A stretch of 64,000 bases of DNA from Robertmurraya korlensis NBRC 107688 (lineage in GTDB: Bacteria; Bacillota; Bacilli; Bacillales; Cytobacillaceae). The first letter of the stretch is position 1. Each line of letters begins with the position of its first letter. The stretch lies in assembly GCF_001591645.1 (NCBI RefSeq), contig NZ_BCVH01000010.1:107386-171385 (forward strand). The letters are read 5' to 3'. The notes under the pieces are model-generated. The model worked only from the letters and a program-made list of their open reading frames with translations. It searched no databases and was not told where the DNA came from. A program made the translations under genes and the position numbers. Shown here one piece after another: positions 17,641-29,157 of the stretch.

Positions 17641-17676
17641 AACAGATGTCTCTGATAAGAGTCATCTGTTTTTTTA
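17641..17676 (+). terminator. Terminator after metQ
   Basis: AACAGATG and CATCTGTT form a stem followed by TTTTTATGG. Confidence 0.85.
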
Positions 17677-17756
17677 TGGATATGTAATAATTTGTCTTAA
17701 TTCAAGGATACTAATTTATGTGATACTACATATCTTATAGACTGGAGTGGGACAAA

Positions 17757-18128
17757 ATGGACCAAGGGTTTATTCCAAGAAATCCGAGTGAAGAGGCTCT
17801 ACATGATTATAAATTAGGACTTGGCACGTTTACTCAGAAAATGCCGGATATTGCTAGTCATTTTAATGCATTCACCGAAGCATGTTTTCAAGAGGGCGTA
17901 TTATCTCAAAAGCAAAAGCAACTAATCGCATTAGGAATTAGCCTATATTCTCAGGATGAATATTGTATCATCTATCATGTGAAAGGATGCATGGATCAAG
18001 GGGCATCTGAAAAAGAAATTCTTGAGGCAATTGGTGTAACAGCAGCTTTTGGTGGAGGCGCTGCCATGAGCCAGGCTGTCACCCTTGTACAAAATACAAT
18101 GGATGATTTTAACCAATTAAAACAATGA
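17757..18128 (+). CDS. yurZ: Carboxymuconolactone decarboxylase-like protein YurZ
   Basis: A 123-residue, all-helical AhpD/CMD-like protein. The conserved core is [23 protein letters not shown], where Cys70 and His74 match part of the CxxCxxxH peroxidase site of AhpD; the first motif Cys is absent, so peroxidase activity is doubtful. It lies between metQ and suf as in B. subtilis. It has its own upstream space of about 80 bp after the metQ terminator. Confidence 0.85.
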   Translation: MDQGFIPRNPSEEALHDYKLGLGTFTQKMPDIASHFNAFTEACFQEGVLSQKQKQLIALGISLYSQDEYCIIYHVKGCMDQGASEKEILEAIGVTAAFGGGAAMSQAVTLVQNTMDDFNQLKQ

Positions 18129-18337
18129 GTTAAGCTTTTAATAAGAGGAAATGACAAGAAAAGTATGGAAATCGTATTGTAATTTTTTCTAACAGTCTCT
18201 GACCCTCATACATCCTAAAATATCGTGTTTTTTCAGCTTTGTGACGTTCATTCGACCTGTGTTACGATAAAGGTGACCAATAAAGGCGAAAAAAAACGAT
18301 CATTTGAAGGGATGGATTCAATATCAGTCAACTAAGG

Positions 18338-18508
18338 TTGAACTACACGAGCGAGATGGAAAAGGCGTTGTATGGAGCTCATGGAGTAGGATATGAAACC
18401 TACAGTCGAAGACATAAAGTTAGATTGAAAATTGAAAAAGCAAGGCAACTGAATTATTTGCAAAGTCAAAGAATGATTGCTGATTTAGATCGTAGGGTTC
18501 ATAACTAG
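18338..18508 (+). CDS. Unrecognised 56-residue protein upstream of suf
   Basis: An open frame from TTG 18338 to TAG 18508, starting MNYTSEMEKALYGAHGVG and ending MIADLDRRVHN. The peptide is basic and mostly helical, with Tyr- and Arg-rich stretches (YETYSRRHKVRLKIEKARQL). Support: a promoter-like TTGTGA-N18-TACGAT begins about 100 bp upstream, and a hairpin with T-rich tail follows at 18540. Weakness: the ribosome site is poor for TTG (AAGG directly adjacent); the frame is open back to about 18305, so a start at another codon nearer AAGGGATGG is possible. I do not recognise a family. Confidence 0.5.
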   Translation: MNYTSEMEKALYGAHGVGYETYSRRHKVRLKIEKARQLNYLQSQRMIADLDRRVHN

Positions 18509-18537
18509 TAGAGTATATAATAATAAGGAAGAGAACA

Positions 18538-18566
18538 GGCCAGTGGAATATCCCACTGGTTTTCCT
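18538..18566 (+). terminator. Hairpin after the 56-residue gene
   Basis: CCAGTGG (18540-18546) pairs with CCACTGG (18553-18559), followed by TTTTCCT. Confidence 0.65.
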
Positions 18567-18668
18567 ATTGATCAAGTGGTTCCCGTACATAGAAAAGATA
18601 ATGGAAGAAAAAAATAGGTAAGTAATATACCGAGAAGTCAGTTCATAAGAGTTGCTATCACATTTCAT

Positions 18669-18697
18669 TTGTTATAAGATTGTAATGAGAATAGAAT
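18669..18697 (+). promoter_or_regulatory. Promoter of sufCDSUB
   Basis: TTGTTA at 18669-18674 and TAGAAT at 18692-18697 are separated by 17 bp. Two direct GAGAAT repeats (18687-18692 and 18698-18703) overlap and flank the -10 element. Confidence 0.6.
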
Positions 18698-18766
18698 GAG
18701 AATTAAAATAAAGTTTTAATACTAAAGAAATAACTAATTTTCTTTCAAATTATGGAGGTAATAGAT

Positions 18767-19552
18767 ATGTCAGGATCAACTTTATCCATTAAGGATCTAC
18801 ATGTGTCAATCGATGAAAAGGAAATTTTAAAAGGGGTAACTCTTGAAATTAAAGGTGGAGAAATCCACGCTATTATGGGACCGAACGGAACAGGTAAATC
18901 AACCTTGTCTTCAGCAATTATGGGACATCCTAAGTATGAAGTTACCTCTGGTTCAATCTCTCTTGATGGAGAAGATGTACTTGAAATGGAAGTAGACGAG
19001 CGTGCTCGTGCTGGTCTATTTTTAGCTATGCAATACCCAAGTGAAATTAGTGGGGTAACGAACGCAGACTTCTTACGTTCATCTATCAACAGCCGTCGTG
19101 AAGAAGGAAACGAAATTTCTTTAATGAAATTTATCCGTGAAATGGACAAAAACATGGAATTTTTAGAAATGGATCCAGATATGGCTCAACGTTACCTTAA
19201 TGAAGGTTTCTCTGGTGGAGAGAAGAAGCGTAATGAAATCCTTCAATTAATGATGATTCAACCAAAAATTGCAATCCTTGATGAAATTGACTCAGGATTA
19301 GATATCGATGCGTTAAAAGTAGTGTCTAAAGGGATCAATGAATTGCGAAGCTCTGAGTTCGGATGCTTAATGATTACTCACTACCAACGTTTATTAAATT
19401 ATATTACACCAGACTACGTTCACGTAATGATGCAAGGACGTATCGTTAAATCTGGTGGCCCTGAGCTTGCTCAGCGTTTGGAAGCTGAAGGATATGATTG
19501 GATTAAACAAGAGCTTGGCATTGAGGACGAAACTGTCGGGCAAGAAGCGTAA
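18767..19552 (+). CDS. sufC: Fe-S cluster assembly ATPase SufC
   Basis: ABC-type ATPase of the SufBCD scaffold. Walker A is GPNGTGKST at residues 38-46, the signature region is FSGGEKKR, and Walker B is IAILDEIDSGLD. The frame is open to ATG 18752, but that ATG is part of the ribosome site (TGGAGG); ATG 18767 gives the usual N-terminus (261 residues). First gene of the sufC-D-S-U-B operon, whose order matches Bacillus. It supplies clusters to enzymes such as LipA in this window. Confidence 0.97.
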   Translation: MSGSTLSIKDLHVSIDEKEILKGVTLEIKGGEIHAIMGPNGTGKSTLSSAIMGHPKYEVTSGSISLDGEDVLEMEVDERARAGLFLAMQYPSEISGVTNADFLRSSINSRREEGNEISLMKFIREMDKNMEFLEMDPDMAQRYLNEGFSGGEKKRNEILQLMMIQPKIAILDEIDSGLDIDALKVVSKGINELRSSEFGCLMITHYQRLLNYITPDYVHVMMQGRIVKSGGPELAQRLEAEGYDWIKQELGIEDETVGQEA

Positions 19553-19568
19553 GTTAGGGGGACCAGAG

Positions 19569-22538
<2,970 letters not shown>

Positions 22539-22582
22539 AGGGAAGCATAAAAGCATGCTCCTACGAATGGAGGAACACGACA

Positions 22583-23980
22583 ATGGCTAAAAAAGCGCCT
22601 GAAATCGGTGATTATAAATATGGTTTTGCCGATAAAGATGTGTCTATCTTCCGCTCGAAGCGTGGTTTAACACGTGAAATCGTGGAAGAAATCTCAAAAA
22701 TGAAACAAGAGCCACAATGGATGCTCGATTTCCGTTTGAAATCACTTGAGCATTTTTACAATATGCCAATGCCACAATGGGGTGGAGATTTAGCGGCATT
22801 AAATTTCGATGAAATTACGTACTACGTAAAGCCATCTGAAAAGACTGAACGTTCTTGGGATGAAGTTCCTGAAGAAATTAAACAAACATTTGATAAGCTT
22901 GGAATTCCTGAAGCAGAGCAAAAGTACTTAGCAGGTGTTTCTGCACAGTATGAATCTGAGGTTGTCTATCATAACATGCAGGAAGACCTTGAAAACTTAG
23001 GAATCGTGTTCAAGGACACTGACTCTGCTCTTCGCGAAAATGAAGATATTTTCCGTGAGCACTGGGCAAAAGTTATCCCACCAACCGATAACAAATTTTC
23101 AGCGTTAAATTCTGCAGTATGGTCAGGTGGATCTTTCATCTATGTACCAAAAGGTGTGAAGGTGGAAACTCCACTTCAAGCATACTTCCGTATCAATTCA
23201 GAGAATATGGGTCAGTTCGAGCGTACCTTAATCATTGTTGATGAAGGCGCGCATGTACACTATGTAGAAGGTTGTACAGCACCTGTTTATACAACAAACT
23301 CACTTCACAGTGCAGTTGTTGAAATCATCATCAAGAAAGACGCTTACTGCCGTTATACAACGATTCAAAACTGGGCCAACAATGTGTTTAACCTAGTTAC
23401 AAAGCGTGCGGTTTGTGAAGCAAACGCAACTATGGAATGGATCGATGGAAATATTGGTTCAAAGCTAACAATGAAATACCCAGCAGTTATCCTTAAGGGT
23501 GAAGGCGCACGTGGAATGACATTATCAATCGCATTAGCTGGTAAAGGTCAACACCAAGATGCTGGAGCGAAGATGATTCACTTAGCACCTAACACGTCTT
23601 CTACCATCGTTTCAAAGTCAATTTCGAAACAAGGTGGAAAAGTAACGTACCGTGGGATCGTTCATTTTGGACGTAAAGCAGACGGTGCTCGTGCGAATAT
23701 TGAATGTGATACGCTAATCATGGATAACCAATCTACTTCAGACACCATTCCTTACAATGAAATCTTAAACGACAACATCTCATTAGAGCATGAAGCGAAG
23801 GTTTCTAAGGTTTCTGAGGAGCAATTGTTCTATCTAATGAGCCGTGGTATTTCTGAAGAGGAAGCAACAGAAATGATCGTAATGGGCTTTATTGAACCGT
23901 TCACGAAAGAACTTCCGATGGAGTATGCGGTTGAAATGAACCGTCTAATCAAGTTCGAAATGGAAGGTTCTATCGGTTAA
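22583..23980 (+). CDS. sufB: Fe-S cluster assembly scaffold SufB
   Basis: Main scaffold subunit of SufBCD (465 residues). The recognisable core runs from [17 protein letters not shown] through [18 protein letters not shown] to the C-terminal [20 protein letters not shown] 22583 follows GGAGG. The 44-bp gap from sufU contains a GCAT-rich stretch but no clear terminator. The operon ends with a strong terminator at 23991. In B. subtilis this gene is followed by other genes, but here yunF follows directly. Confidence 0.97.
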   Translation: MAKKAPEIGDYKYGFADKDVSIFRSKRGLTREIVEEISKMKQEPQWMLDFRLKSLEHFYNMPMPQWGGDLAALNFDEITYYVKPSEKTERSWDEVPEEIKQTFDKLGIPEAEQKYLAGVSAQYESEVVYHNMQEDLENLGIVFKDTDSALRENEDIFREHWAKVIPPTDNKFSALNSAVWSGGSFIYVPKGVKVETPLQAYFRINSENMGQFERTLIIVDEGAHVHYVEGCTAPVYTTNSLHSAVVEIIIKKDAYCRYTTIQNWANNVFNLVTKRAVCEANATMEWIDGNIGSKLTMKYPAVILKGEGARGMTLSIALAGKGQHQDAGAKMIHLAPNTSSTIVSKSISKQGGKVTYRGIVHFGRKADGARANIECDTLIMDNQSTSDTIPYNEILNDNISLEHEAKVSKVSEEQLFYLMSRGISEEEATEMIVMGFIEPFTKELPMEYAVEMNRLIKFEMEGSIG

Positions 23981-23990
23981 TGAATAAGGG

Positions 23991-24020
23991 AAACGTTCAC
24001 CTAATAGGTGAACGTTTTTT
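23991..24020 (+). terminator. Terminator of the suf operon
   Basis: AAACGTTCACCT and AGGTGAACGTTT form a 12-bp stem with a short AATA-type loop, followed by TTTT. Confidence 0.92.
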
Positions 24021-24062
24021 CATACATATGATATGATGATGACAAAAGGACGGAGGGGTGGA

Positions 24063-24905
24063 ATGATCTATATCGGTGTGACTGGCTGGGGTGACCATGA
24101 TCGTTTGTATGGTCCACATACCTCACCTAGAAGTAAATTAAAAGACTACGCTGGTTATTTTCCAACGGTAGAAGTCGACTCTTCCTTTTACGCTATTCAG
24201 CCCGTAAAAAATGCGCAAAAATGGATTGATGATACCCCGCCTACCTTTCACTTTATTGTTAAGGCATATCAAGGAATGACTGGGCATACGCGAGGAGAGA
24301 TTCCTTTTGAAAGCAAGGAGCAAATGTTTCAAGCGTTTAAGGATTCTCTTACCCCTTATATAGAAGCGGAGAAATTAGCAATTGTTTTGTTTCAGTTCCC
24401 ACCATGGTTTGATTGTAAACGGGAGCATGTTGATTATTTGCGTTGGTGTAAGGAGCAGATGGATGATATTCCATGTGCCCTTGAATTCCGTCATCAATCG
24501 TGGTTTCGCCCCTCTTTTTATGAGCGAACACTTCAATTTATGAAAGAAGAAAAATGGATTCATAGCATATGTGATGAACCTCAATCAGGAGAGGGGTCTG
24601 TTCCTACTGTACTCGAATCACTGGGGAAGGATAAGGTGTTGATTCGCTTTCATGGACGAAATGTACACGGATGGCAAAAGCGTACAGAAAACTGGCGTGA
24701 AGTCAGATACTTATATCGGTATAATCAGAATGAACTGCTACAATGGGTAGACCATATAAAAAAGCTAGAAAAAGAAACAAAACAGCTTTATATCGTATTT
24801 AATAATAATTCTGGTGGGGATGCTGCTGAAAACGCGCTTGAGTTGATAAACATGCTTGGAATTGAGTATGAAAACTTAGCACCTCGTCAGCTAGGTTTGT
24901 TTTAG
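24063..24905 (+). CDS. yunF: DUF72 family protein YunF
   Basis: A 280-residue TIM-barrel-like DUF72 (YecE) protein; biochemical role unknown. Characteristic stretches: YIGVTGWGDHDRLYGP, VEVDSSFYAIQP, VLFQFPPWFDC, LEFRHQSW, VLIRFHGRN and YIVFNNNSGGDAAENA. ATG 24063 follows CGGAGGGGTGG; the ten codons before it in frame lack a ribosome site. It is followed 24 bp later by yunD, as in B. subtilis. Confidence 0.92.
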   Translation: MIYIGVTGWGDHDRLYGPHTSPRSKLKDYAGYFPTVEVDSSFYAIQPVKNAQKWIDDTPPTFHFIVKAYQGMTGHTRGEIPFESKEQMFQAFKDSLTPYIEAEKLAIVLFQFPPWFDCKREHVDYLRWCKEQMDDIPCALEFRHQSWFRPSFYERTLQFMKEEKWIHSICDEPQSGEGSVPTVLESLGKDKVLIRFHGRNVHGWQKRTENWREVRYLYRYNQNELLQWVDHIKKLEKETKQLYIVFNNNSGGDAAENALELINMLGIEYENLAPRQLGLF

Positions 24906-24929
24906 CATTATTGTGAGGGGAGAAGCGGT

Positions 24930-26294
24930 ATGACCTTAGAAGACATTCATATTTATCACACGAATGACCTACATAGTCATTTTGAGCACTGGGCTAGAAT
25001 CCGCTCCTTTTTGCAGAGAAGGAGAGACCTACATCAAAGCGAAAACGAAGATGTTCTCCTTTTTGACATTGGGGATCATATGGATCGATGGCATCCACTA
25101 ACGGATGCTACACGGGGAAAGCGGAACATAGATTTATTAAATAAGGCGGGCTATACGGCCGTGACCATTGGAAATAATGAAGGAATTACTCTCTCGTATG
25201 AAGACTTAGATGCTCTTTACCAAAAGAGAAAGTTCGATGTTATTGTAGCGAATTTTTTTACGGATAAGGGTAGCCGCCCTTCTTGGGTGAAACCATATCA
25301 TATTTATGAACTGAAAAATAAAGCACGCGTTGCTGTTATTGGTTTGACTGCGTATTTTTCACGTTTTTATGGGCAGCTAGGTTGGGAATTATCAGAACCG
25401 ATGGCAGAATTAAAAAGGCAGTTGGCACAAGTACGAGATAAAGCAGATATAATCATTCTCCTCTCGCATTTAGGCATACATGATGACGAATTTATTGCTG
25501 AACATTTTCCTGAAATTGATGTGATTTTAGGGGCACACACACATCACGTGTTTCATGAAGGCAAGGAAATAAATGGAGTGATGCTTGGTGCGGCAGGAAA
25601 GTATGGCATGTTTGTTGGTCATATCACTCTAACAATAGATAACGAGACGCTTCATGTGATGAAGAAGCGAGCAATTGTTTACGATTCAAATGAGCTTCCT
25701 TATGTTGAAAATGAAAAGGAAGAGGAGGGTCTTCTCTATGAGGAAGGGAAGACCTTGCTTGTTACCGAGGTTGCTAGGATTGAAGAACCCTACCGTTCTA
25801 AGGCAGTGTTAGCCCGACTCTTGTGTGAAACCCTTCGCAGCTGGTGTAAGGTTGATAGTGCCTTCTTAAATGAGGGATTACTATTACATGATTTACCAAG
25901 TGAAACGGTTACAGAATTCGATCTCTTAACCGTATGTCCCCATCCGATTAATCCTACGGTAGTTGACCTTTCAGGTGCTGAATATCAAGAGGTCATCAGA
26001 CTCGCTTTAGATGAAAAGTGGGAAAATATGATGATAAAGGGGTTTGGATTTCGTGGCACATTCATGGGGAAGATGATTTTTGAAGGTGTTAAAGCGGAGC
26101 GTGGGAATAAGGGGCTTTCTTTTTTAATAAATGGAAAGCCAATTGATAGAGAAGCACGTTATCAAGTAGCTATACCAGACATGTTTACTTTCGGCCAGCT
26201 ATTTCCTGAGATTAGAAGAGCCGAACATAAAGTTTTCTACTTCCCTGAGTTTATGCGTGATTTATTACGCTGGAAGCTCCAAAACTTGCAATAG
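24930..26294 (+). CDS. yunD: Metallophosphatase / 5'-nucleotidase family protein YunD
   Basis: A 454-residue two-domain protein of the UshA/5'-nucleotidase type: an N-terminal metallophosphoesterase domain with IYHTNDLHSHFEHW, DIGDHMDR, GNNEG, LLSHLGIHDD and GAHTHHVF metal motifs, and a C-terminal substrate domain from about 290. No signal peptide is present, so it would act inside the cell, unlike UshA. A nucleotide or nucleotide-sugar substrate is likely from the family. Good ribosome site (GAGGGGAG). Confidence 0.9.
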   Translation: MTLEDIHIYHTNDLHSHFEHWARIRSFLQRRRDLHQSENEDVLLFDIGDHMDRWHPLTDATRGKRNIDLLNKAGYTAVTIGNNEGITLSYEDLDALYQKRKFDVIVANFFTDKGSRPSWVKPYHIYELKNKARVAVIGLTAYFSRFYGQLGWELSEPMAELKRQLAQVRDKADIIILLSHLGIHDDEFIAEHFPEIDVILGAHTHHVFHEGKEINGVMLGAAGKYGMFVGHITLTIDNETLHVMKKRAIVYDSNELPYVENEKEEEGLLYEEGKTLLVTEVARIEEPYRSKAVLARLLCETLRSWCKVDSAFLNEGLLLHDLPSETVTEFDLLTVCPHPINPTVVDLSGAEYQEVIRLALDEKWENMMIKGFGFRGTFMGKMIFEGVKAERGNKGLSFLINGKPIDREARYQVAIPDMFTFGQLFPEIRRAEHKVFYFPEFMRDLLRWKLQNLQ

Positions 26295-26365
26295 CTAGGC
26301 AAATGCAACTCACATTTTTTCTTCCAATTACATACGTTGTTAAGGAAGAAAGGAGAGTGTAGCAA

Positions 26366-26668
26366 GTGATTGAGCTTTCACCTATAGAAATAAATGGACA
26401 TACATTTTTAAGTGTGTCAGTAAAACTTCCAAAAACGAATCTGCTCGTTGTGAGCAATGATAAAGGATACATCATGTGTGGTGCTCTTGATGTGGCACTT
26501 CTCAATGAAAAGCTTAAGGATAGAAAAGTCATTGCCGGTAGAGCGGTTGGCGTTAAAACAATTGAGCAACTTTTAGAGGCACCTTTAGAATCCGTTACGT
26601 ATGAAGCGGAACGCCTAGGGATTACAAAGGGAATGCTTGGAAAAGATGCCATGTTAAAAATGATATAA
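26366..26668 (+). CDS. yunC: DUF1805 family protein YunC
   Basis: A 100-residue protein of the DUF1805/YunC family, function unknown. Visible features are VVSNDKGYIMCGALDVALLNEKL and VIAGRAVGVKTIEQLLEAP, which recur in homologues. GTG 26366 has AAGGAGAG eleven bases before it. It ends in a strong terminator. A minus-strand frame over it (26251-26652) is judged a shadow. Confidence 0.88.
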   Translation: MIELSPIEINGHTFLSVSVKLPKTNLLVVSNDKGYIMCGALDVALLNEKLKDRKVIAGRAVGVKTIEQLLEAPLESVTYEAERLGITKGMLGKDAMLKMI

Positions 26669-26695
26669 AAAGGCGCAGAATATGCGCCTTTTTTA
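26667..26695 (+). terminator. Terminator after yunC
   Basis: AAAAGGCGCA and TGCGCCTTTT flank a short loop and run into TTTTACTTTTT. About 200 bp follow with no recognised feature before the HD-GYP gene. Confidence 0.9.
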
Positions 26696-26897
26696 CTTTT
26701 TATTGGAAATAATGGTAAAGGAGAAATGGTTTGTCCTTATTTATATGAAAATCTAGTCATTTGGCCTATTTATTTTTATAATTAGGTACTAAAGTATGTT
26801 GAAATTAAGTCGATAATAGAGTTATCGTAGAAGATAAAGTAGGAATTTGTCAGGAATTGTTGAATAATCTCAGTCGGACTAATACAGGAGAACTATA

Positions 26898-27995
26898 ATG
26901 AGACTAGTAGCTACCGCTAATGTAGAATCTGGAACAATACTCGGAAAAACGGTTAGAAACGATAAAGGACAGATTTTACTGAGCGAGGGAGTAGAGTTAA
27001 ACGAAAAAATGCTTAAGCGGTTACTACTGCTTGGTATTACGTACATATATATAAAAGATTCTCTAACAGAAGGGATTGAGTATATCGAGGTTCTGCCGGA
27101 TTCGATTCGAAGAGAGGCGGTTCAGACGATTGAAACGACCTTCCAGGAGCTTCAAAATGACAGCAAATTTAATACCACATTTGTTATTGAGAAAGCGTCT
27201 AAAAGATTTAAAAATCTGATTCGACAGCTATTATTTGAGCTGAAAAATAACGAAAATTTGCTTACCATGTTAGCGGACGTCTATACATATGATAACTATA
27301 TCTTTACTCACTCCTTACACGTGACGATGTATTCCCTTGCGATTGGAATCAAGTTAAAGCTTGCTCCGAAAGAACTTGAAATATTAGGAATGGGAGCCAT
27401 TCTTCACGATGTAGGAAAGGTGAAAGTACCGAGTGATATTCTTCAGAAGCCGGGAAAACTTACTGACCAAGAATACGAAGAGATAAAAAAACACCCTGAA
27501 GAAGGATTTCAGATGCTTCGAAATGTTCCAGCCATGTCACTGATGGTGGCCCACTGTGCGTATCAGCACCATGAACGGCTAAATGGAAGTGGATATCCAC
27601 GTGGGATTGAAGGTAATGATATTCATCAGCTGGCAAAAATCATTGCTGTTGCTGATGTGTTTGATGCGGTTACCTCCAATCGTGTGTATAGGGATGCCAT
27701 GCTTCCACATCATGGGCTAGACATTTTGTTTGCTGGATCAGGAACTCTTTTTGATCCTAAAATTGTAGAGGCATTTCGTAAAGGAGTAGCTATTTATCCT
27801 GTTGGTATTACTGTGATTCTAGATGATGGGCGTAAAGGAGTTGTATCCAAGCAAAATATGGGAGTCAGCGATCGGCCAATCATACGGATCATTGAAGAAG
27901 ATGGAAAAAGCATTGAACCATACGAGCTAGACTTAAGTAAAAGCTTAACTTCAATGATTGTTGAATGCGATACAACTTTTCCAAAAAAACCTTAA
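26898..27995 (+). CDS. HD-GYP domain protein, likely c-di-GMP phosphodiesterase
   Basis: A 365-residue protein: an N-terminal domain of about 90 residues (TILGKTVRNDKGQILLSEGV) common in Firmicute HD-GYP proteins, then an HD-GYP hydrolase domain. Metal ligands His170-Asp171 are in ILHDVGKVKVP, followed by KKHPEEGFQML, the paired His in AYQHHERLNGSGYPRG (GYP at 232-234) and IIAVADVFDAVTS. All residues needed for activity are visible. Hydrolysis of c-di-GMP is the usual activity. It is inserted between yunC and yunB, where I do not recall a gene in B. subtilis. Confidence 0.9.
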   Translation: MRLVATANVESGTILGKTVRNDKGQILLSEGVELNEKMLKRLLLLGITYIYIKDSLTEGIEYIEVLPDSIRREAVQTIETTFQELQNDSKFNTTFVIEKASKRFKNLIRQLLFELKNNENLLTMLADVYTYDNYIFTHSLHVTMYSLAIGIKLKLAPKELEILGMGAILHDVGKVKVPSDILQKPGKLTDQEYEEIKKHPEEGFQMLRNVPAMSLMVAHCAYQHHERLNGSGYPRGIEGNDIHQLAKIIAVADVFDAVTSNRVYRDAMLPHHGLDILFAGSGTLFDPKIVEAFRKGVAIYPVGITVILDDGRKGVVSKQNMGVSDRPIIRIIEEDGKSIEPYELDLSKSLTSMIVECDTTFPKKP

Positions 27996-28038
27996 CCAGT
28001 CCAGTTAGGATAAAAAAATTCATATTTTTGCGCTAGTT

Positions 28039-28076
28039 CCCCCCTTTACAGCATACATATAGCTTGTAAAGGGGGG
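28039..28076 (+). promoter_or_regulatory. Hairpin covering the yunB ribosome binding site
   Basis: CCCCCCTTTACA (28039-28050) and TGTAAAGGGGGG (28065-28076) form a perfect 12-bp stem with a 14-base loop. The 3' arm contains the yunB Shine-Dalgarno (AAAGGGGGG), 7 bases before TTG 28084. The loop holds CATACATA, which resembles a sigma-E -10 element; a suitable -35 was not found. No U-tract follows, so it is not an ordinary terminator. Confidence 0.75.
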
Positions 28077-28083
28077 ATTTGTC

Positions 28084-28824
28084 TTGCGTAAATTTCGCGG
28101 TCGTCTGCCGCGGAGAGGTCCATTGCCGTTCAGATATGTTTTTTTACTTACCTTTGTATTTTTCATCTTTTCAACAGCAGCTGGTCTATGGATAATTAAT
28201 GAAGGGCTAAAGCCCACACTTGTTAGCTATGCAAACTCACAAACTCGAAAAATTGCTTCACTCGTTATAAATAATGCAGTCAGTAAAAAAATAACGAATG
28301 TGATGGATATTAAATTTGAAGAAACTGGAAATGGAGATGTGGTCTTTCTAAACGCGGAACATCTAAACCGTGTAAAAGCAGAAGTGACTGAATTGGTACA
28401 AGACAACATCAAAAAAGCCGAAAAGGGAGATCTTACAGAACTCGAGTCCTTCACCGATATTGAAATCAATACGGATAAAAAGGAAAATGGTATTGTTTAT
28501 TATGTTCCGTTAGGTCAAGCTACCAATAATGCCCTTTTAGGAAACTTAGGACCAAAGATACCAATAAAATTCAATTCTATTGGGTCCGTTACCTCTACCT
28601 TTAAGACAATAAAAGAGGAGTTGGGTATCAATAATACTTGGGTGGAAATTCATGTTCAAGTCGAAGTAAAGGTGCAAATCATCATTCCATTTGCTACGGA
28701 AATTATTACCGTTAAAGAGGATGTACCTGTTGCAACCGGTCTAATAAAGGGAGAAGTTCCACAGTTTTATAACGGTGGTGGCGGAGACTCTGGTGCATCA
28801 ATTGAGCTACCTGTAGATAACTAA
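28084..28824 (+). CDS. yunB: Sporulation protein YunB
   Basis: A 246-residue protein with one N-terminal membrane anchor (about residues 17-38, FRYVFLLTFVFFIFSTAAGL) after a basic, Arg-rich start, and an outer domain. The region INEGLKPTLVSYANSQTRKIA is typical of YunB. YunB is a sigma-E sporulation protein required for full spore formation in B. subtilis. TTG 28084 is the only start with a Shine-Dalgarno (AAAGGGGGG), which is buried in the hairpin listed above. It ends with a terminator. Confidence 0.93.
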   Translation: MRKFRGRLPRRGPLPFRYVFLLTFVFFIFSTAAGLWIINEGLKPTLVSYANSQTRKIASLVINNAVSKKITNVMDIKFEETGNGDVVFLNAEHLNRVKAEVTELVQDNIKKAEKGDLTELESFTDIEINTDKKENGIVYYVPLGQATNNALLGNLGPKIPIKFNSIGSVTSTFKTIKEELGINNTWVEIHVQVEVKVQIIIPFATEIITVKEDVPVATGLIKGEVPQFYNGGGGDSGASIELPVDN

Positions 28825-28834
28825 CCATTAAGTG

Positions 28835-28873
28835 AAAAAGTCAGAGGATATCTGTATTCTTCTGACTTTTTTC
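28835..28873 (+). terminator. Terminator after yunB
   Basis: AAAAGTCAGA (28836-28845) and TCTGACTTTT (28861-28870) form a 10-bp stem followed by TTCT. Confidence 0.8.
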
Positions 28874-28939
28874 TAAATAAAAGTAGGAGAAAGGGGTGTA
28901 GGAAATGGTTAGGATGAGGGGATATAAGTATGTGAGAAT

Positions 28940-29089
28940 AATATTCTGAAATGTTAGTTTTTTCATTTTTTGACGACTTCTCTTATATAGAAAGTTTTAA
29001 ACTAAATTATTATTCTGAAAATAATGTTTTGACAGATGGACAAAAACTAGCTATACTAACTTTAGATTAAATTAAATAATCAGAAAATA
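28940..29089 (+). promoter_or_regulatory. NSS transporter promoter with three CodY-like boxes
   Basis: A strong promoter, TTGACA (29029-29034) and TATACT (29052-29057) with 17-bp spacing. Three 15-mers centred on TTCTGAAA or TCAGAAAA sit at 28940-28954, 29009-29023 and 29075-29089; each has three mismatches to the CodY consensus AATTTTCWGAAAATT. They lie far upstream, next to the -35, and just after the start site. CodY control of an amino-acid transporter would be sensible. Confidence 0.55.
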
Positions 29090-29157
29090 TAAAAAGTTCC
29101 AATTATTTTCTAAAATAAGGAAAAAAGGTTGGGACGCAGTAGGAGGTCATTTTTACT

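Noticed and set aside
26251..26652. Minus-strand 133-codon frame over yunC
   Set aside because: Opposite a recognisable DUF1805 gene that has its own start signal and terminator; Ser-rich shadow text.
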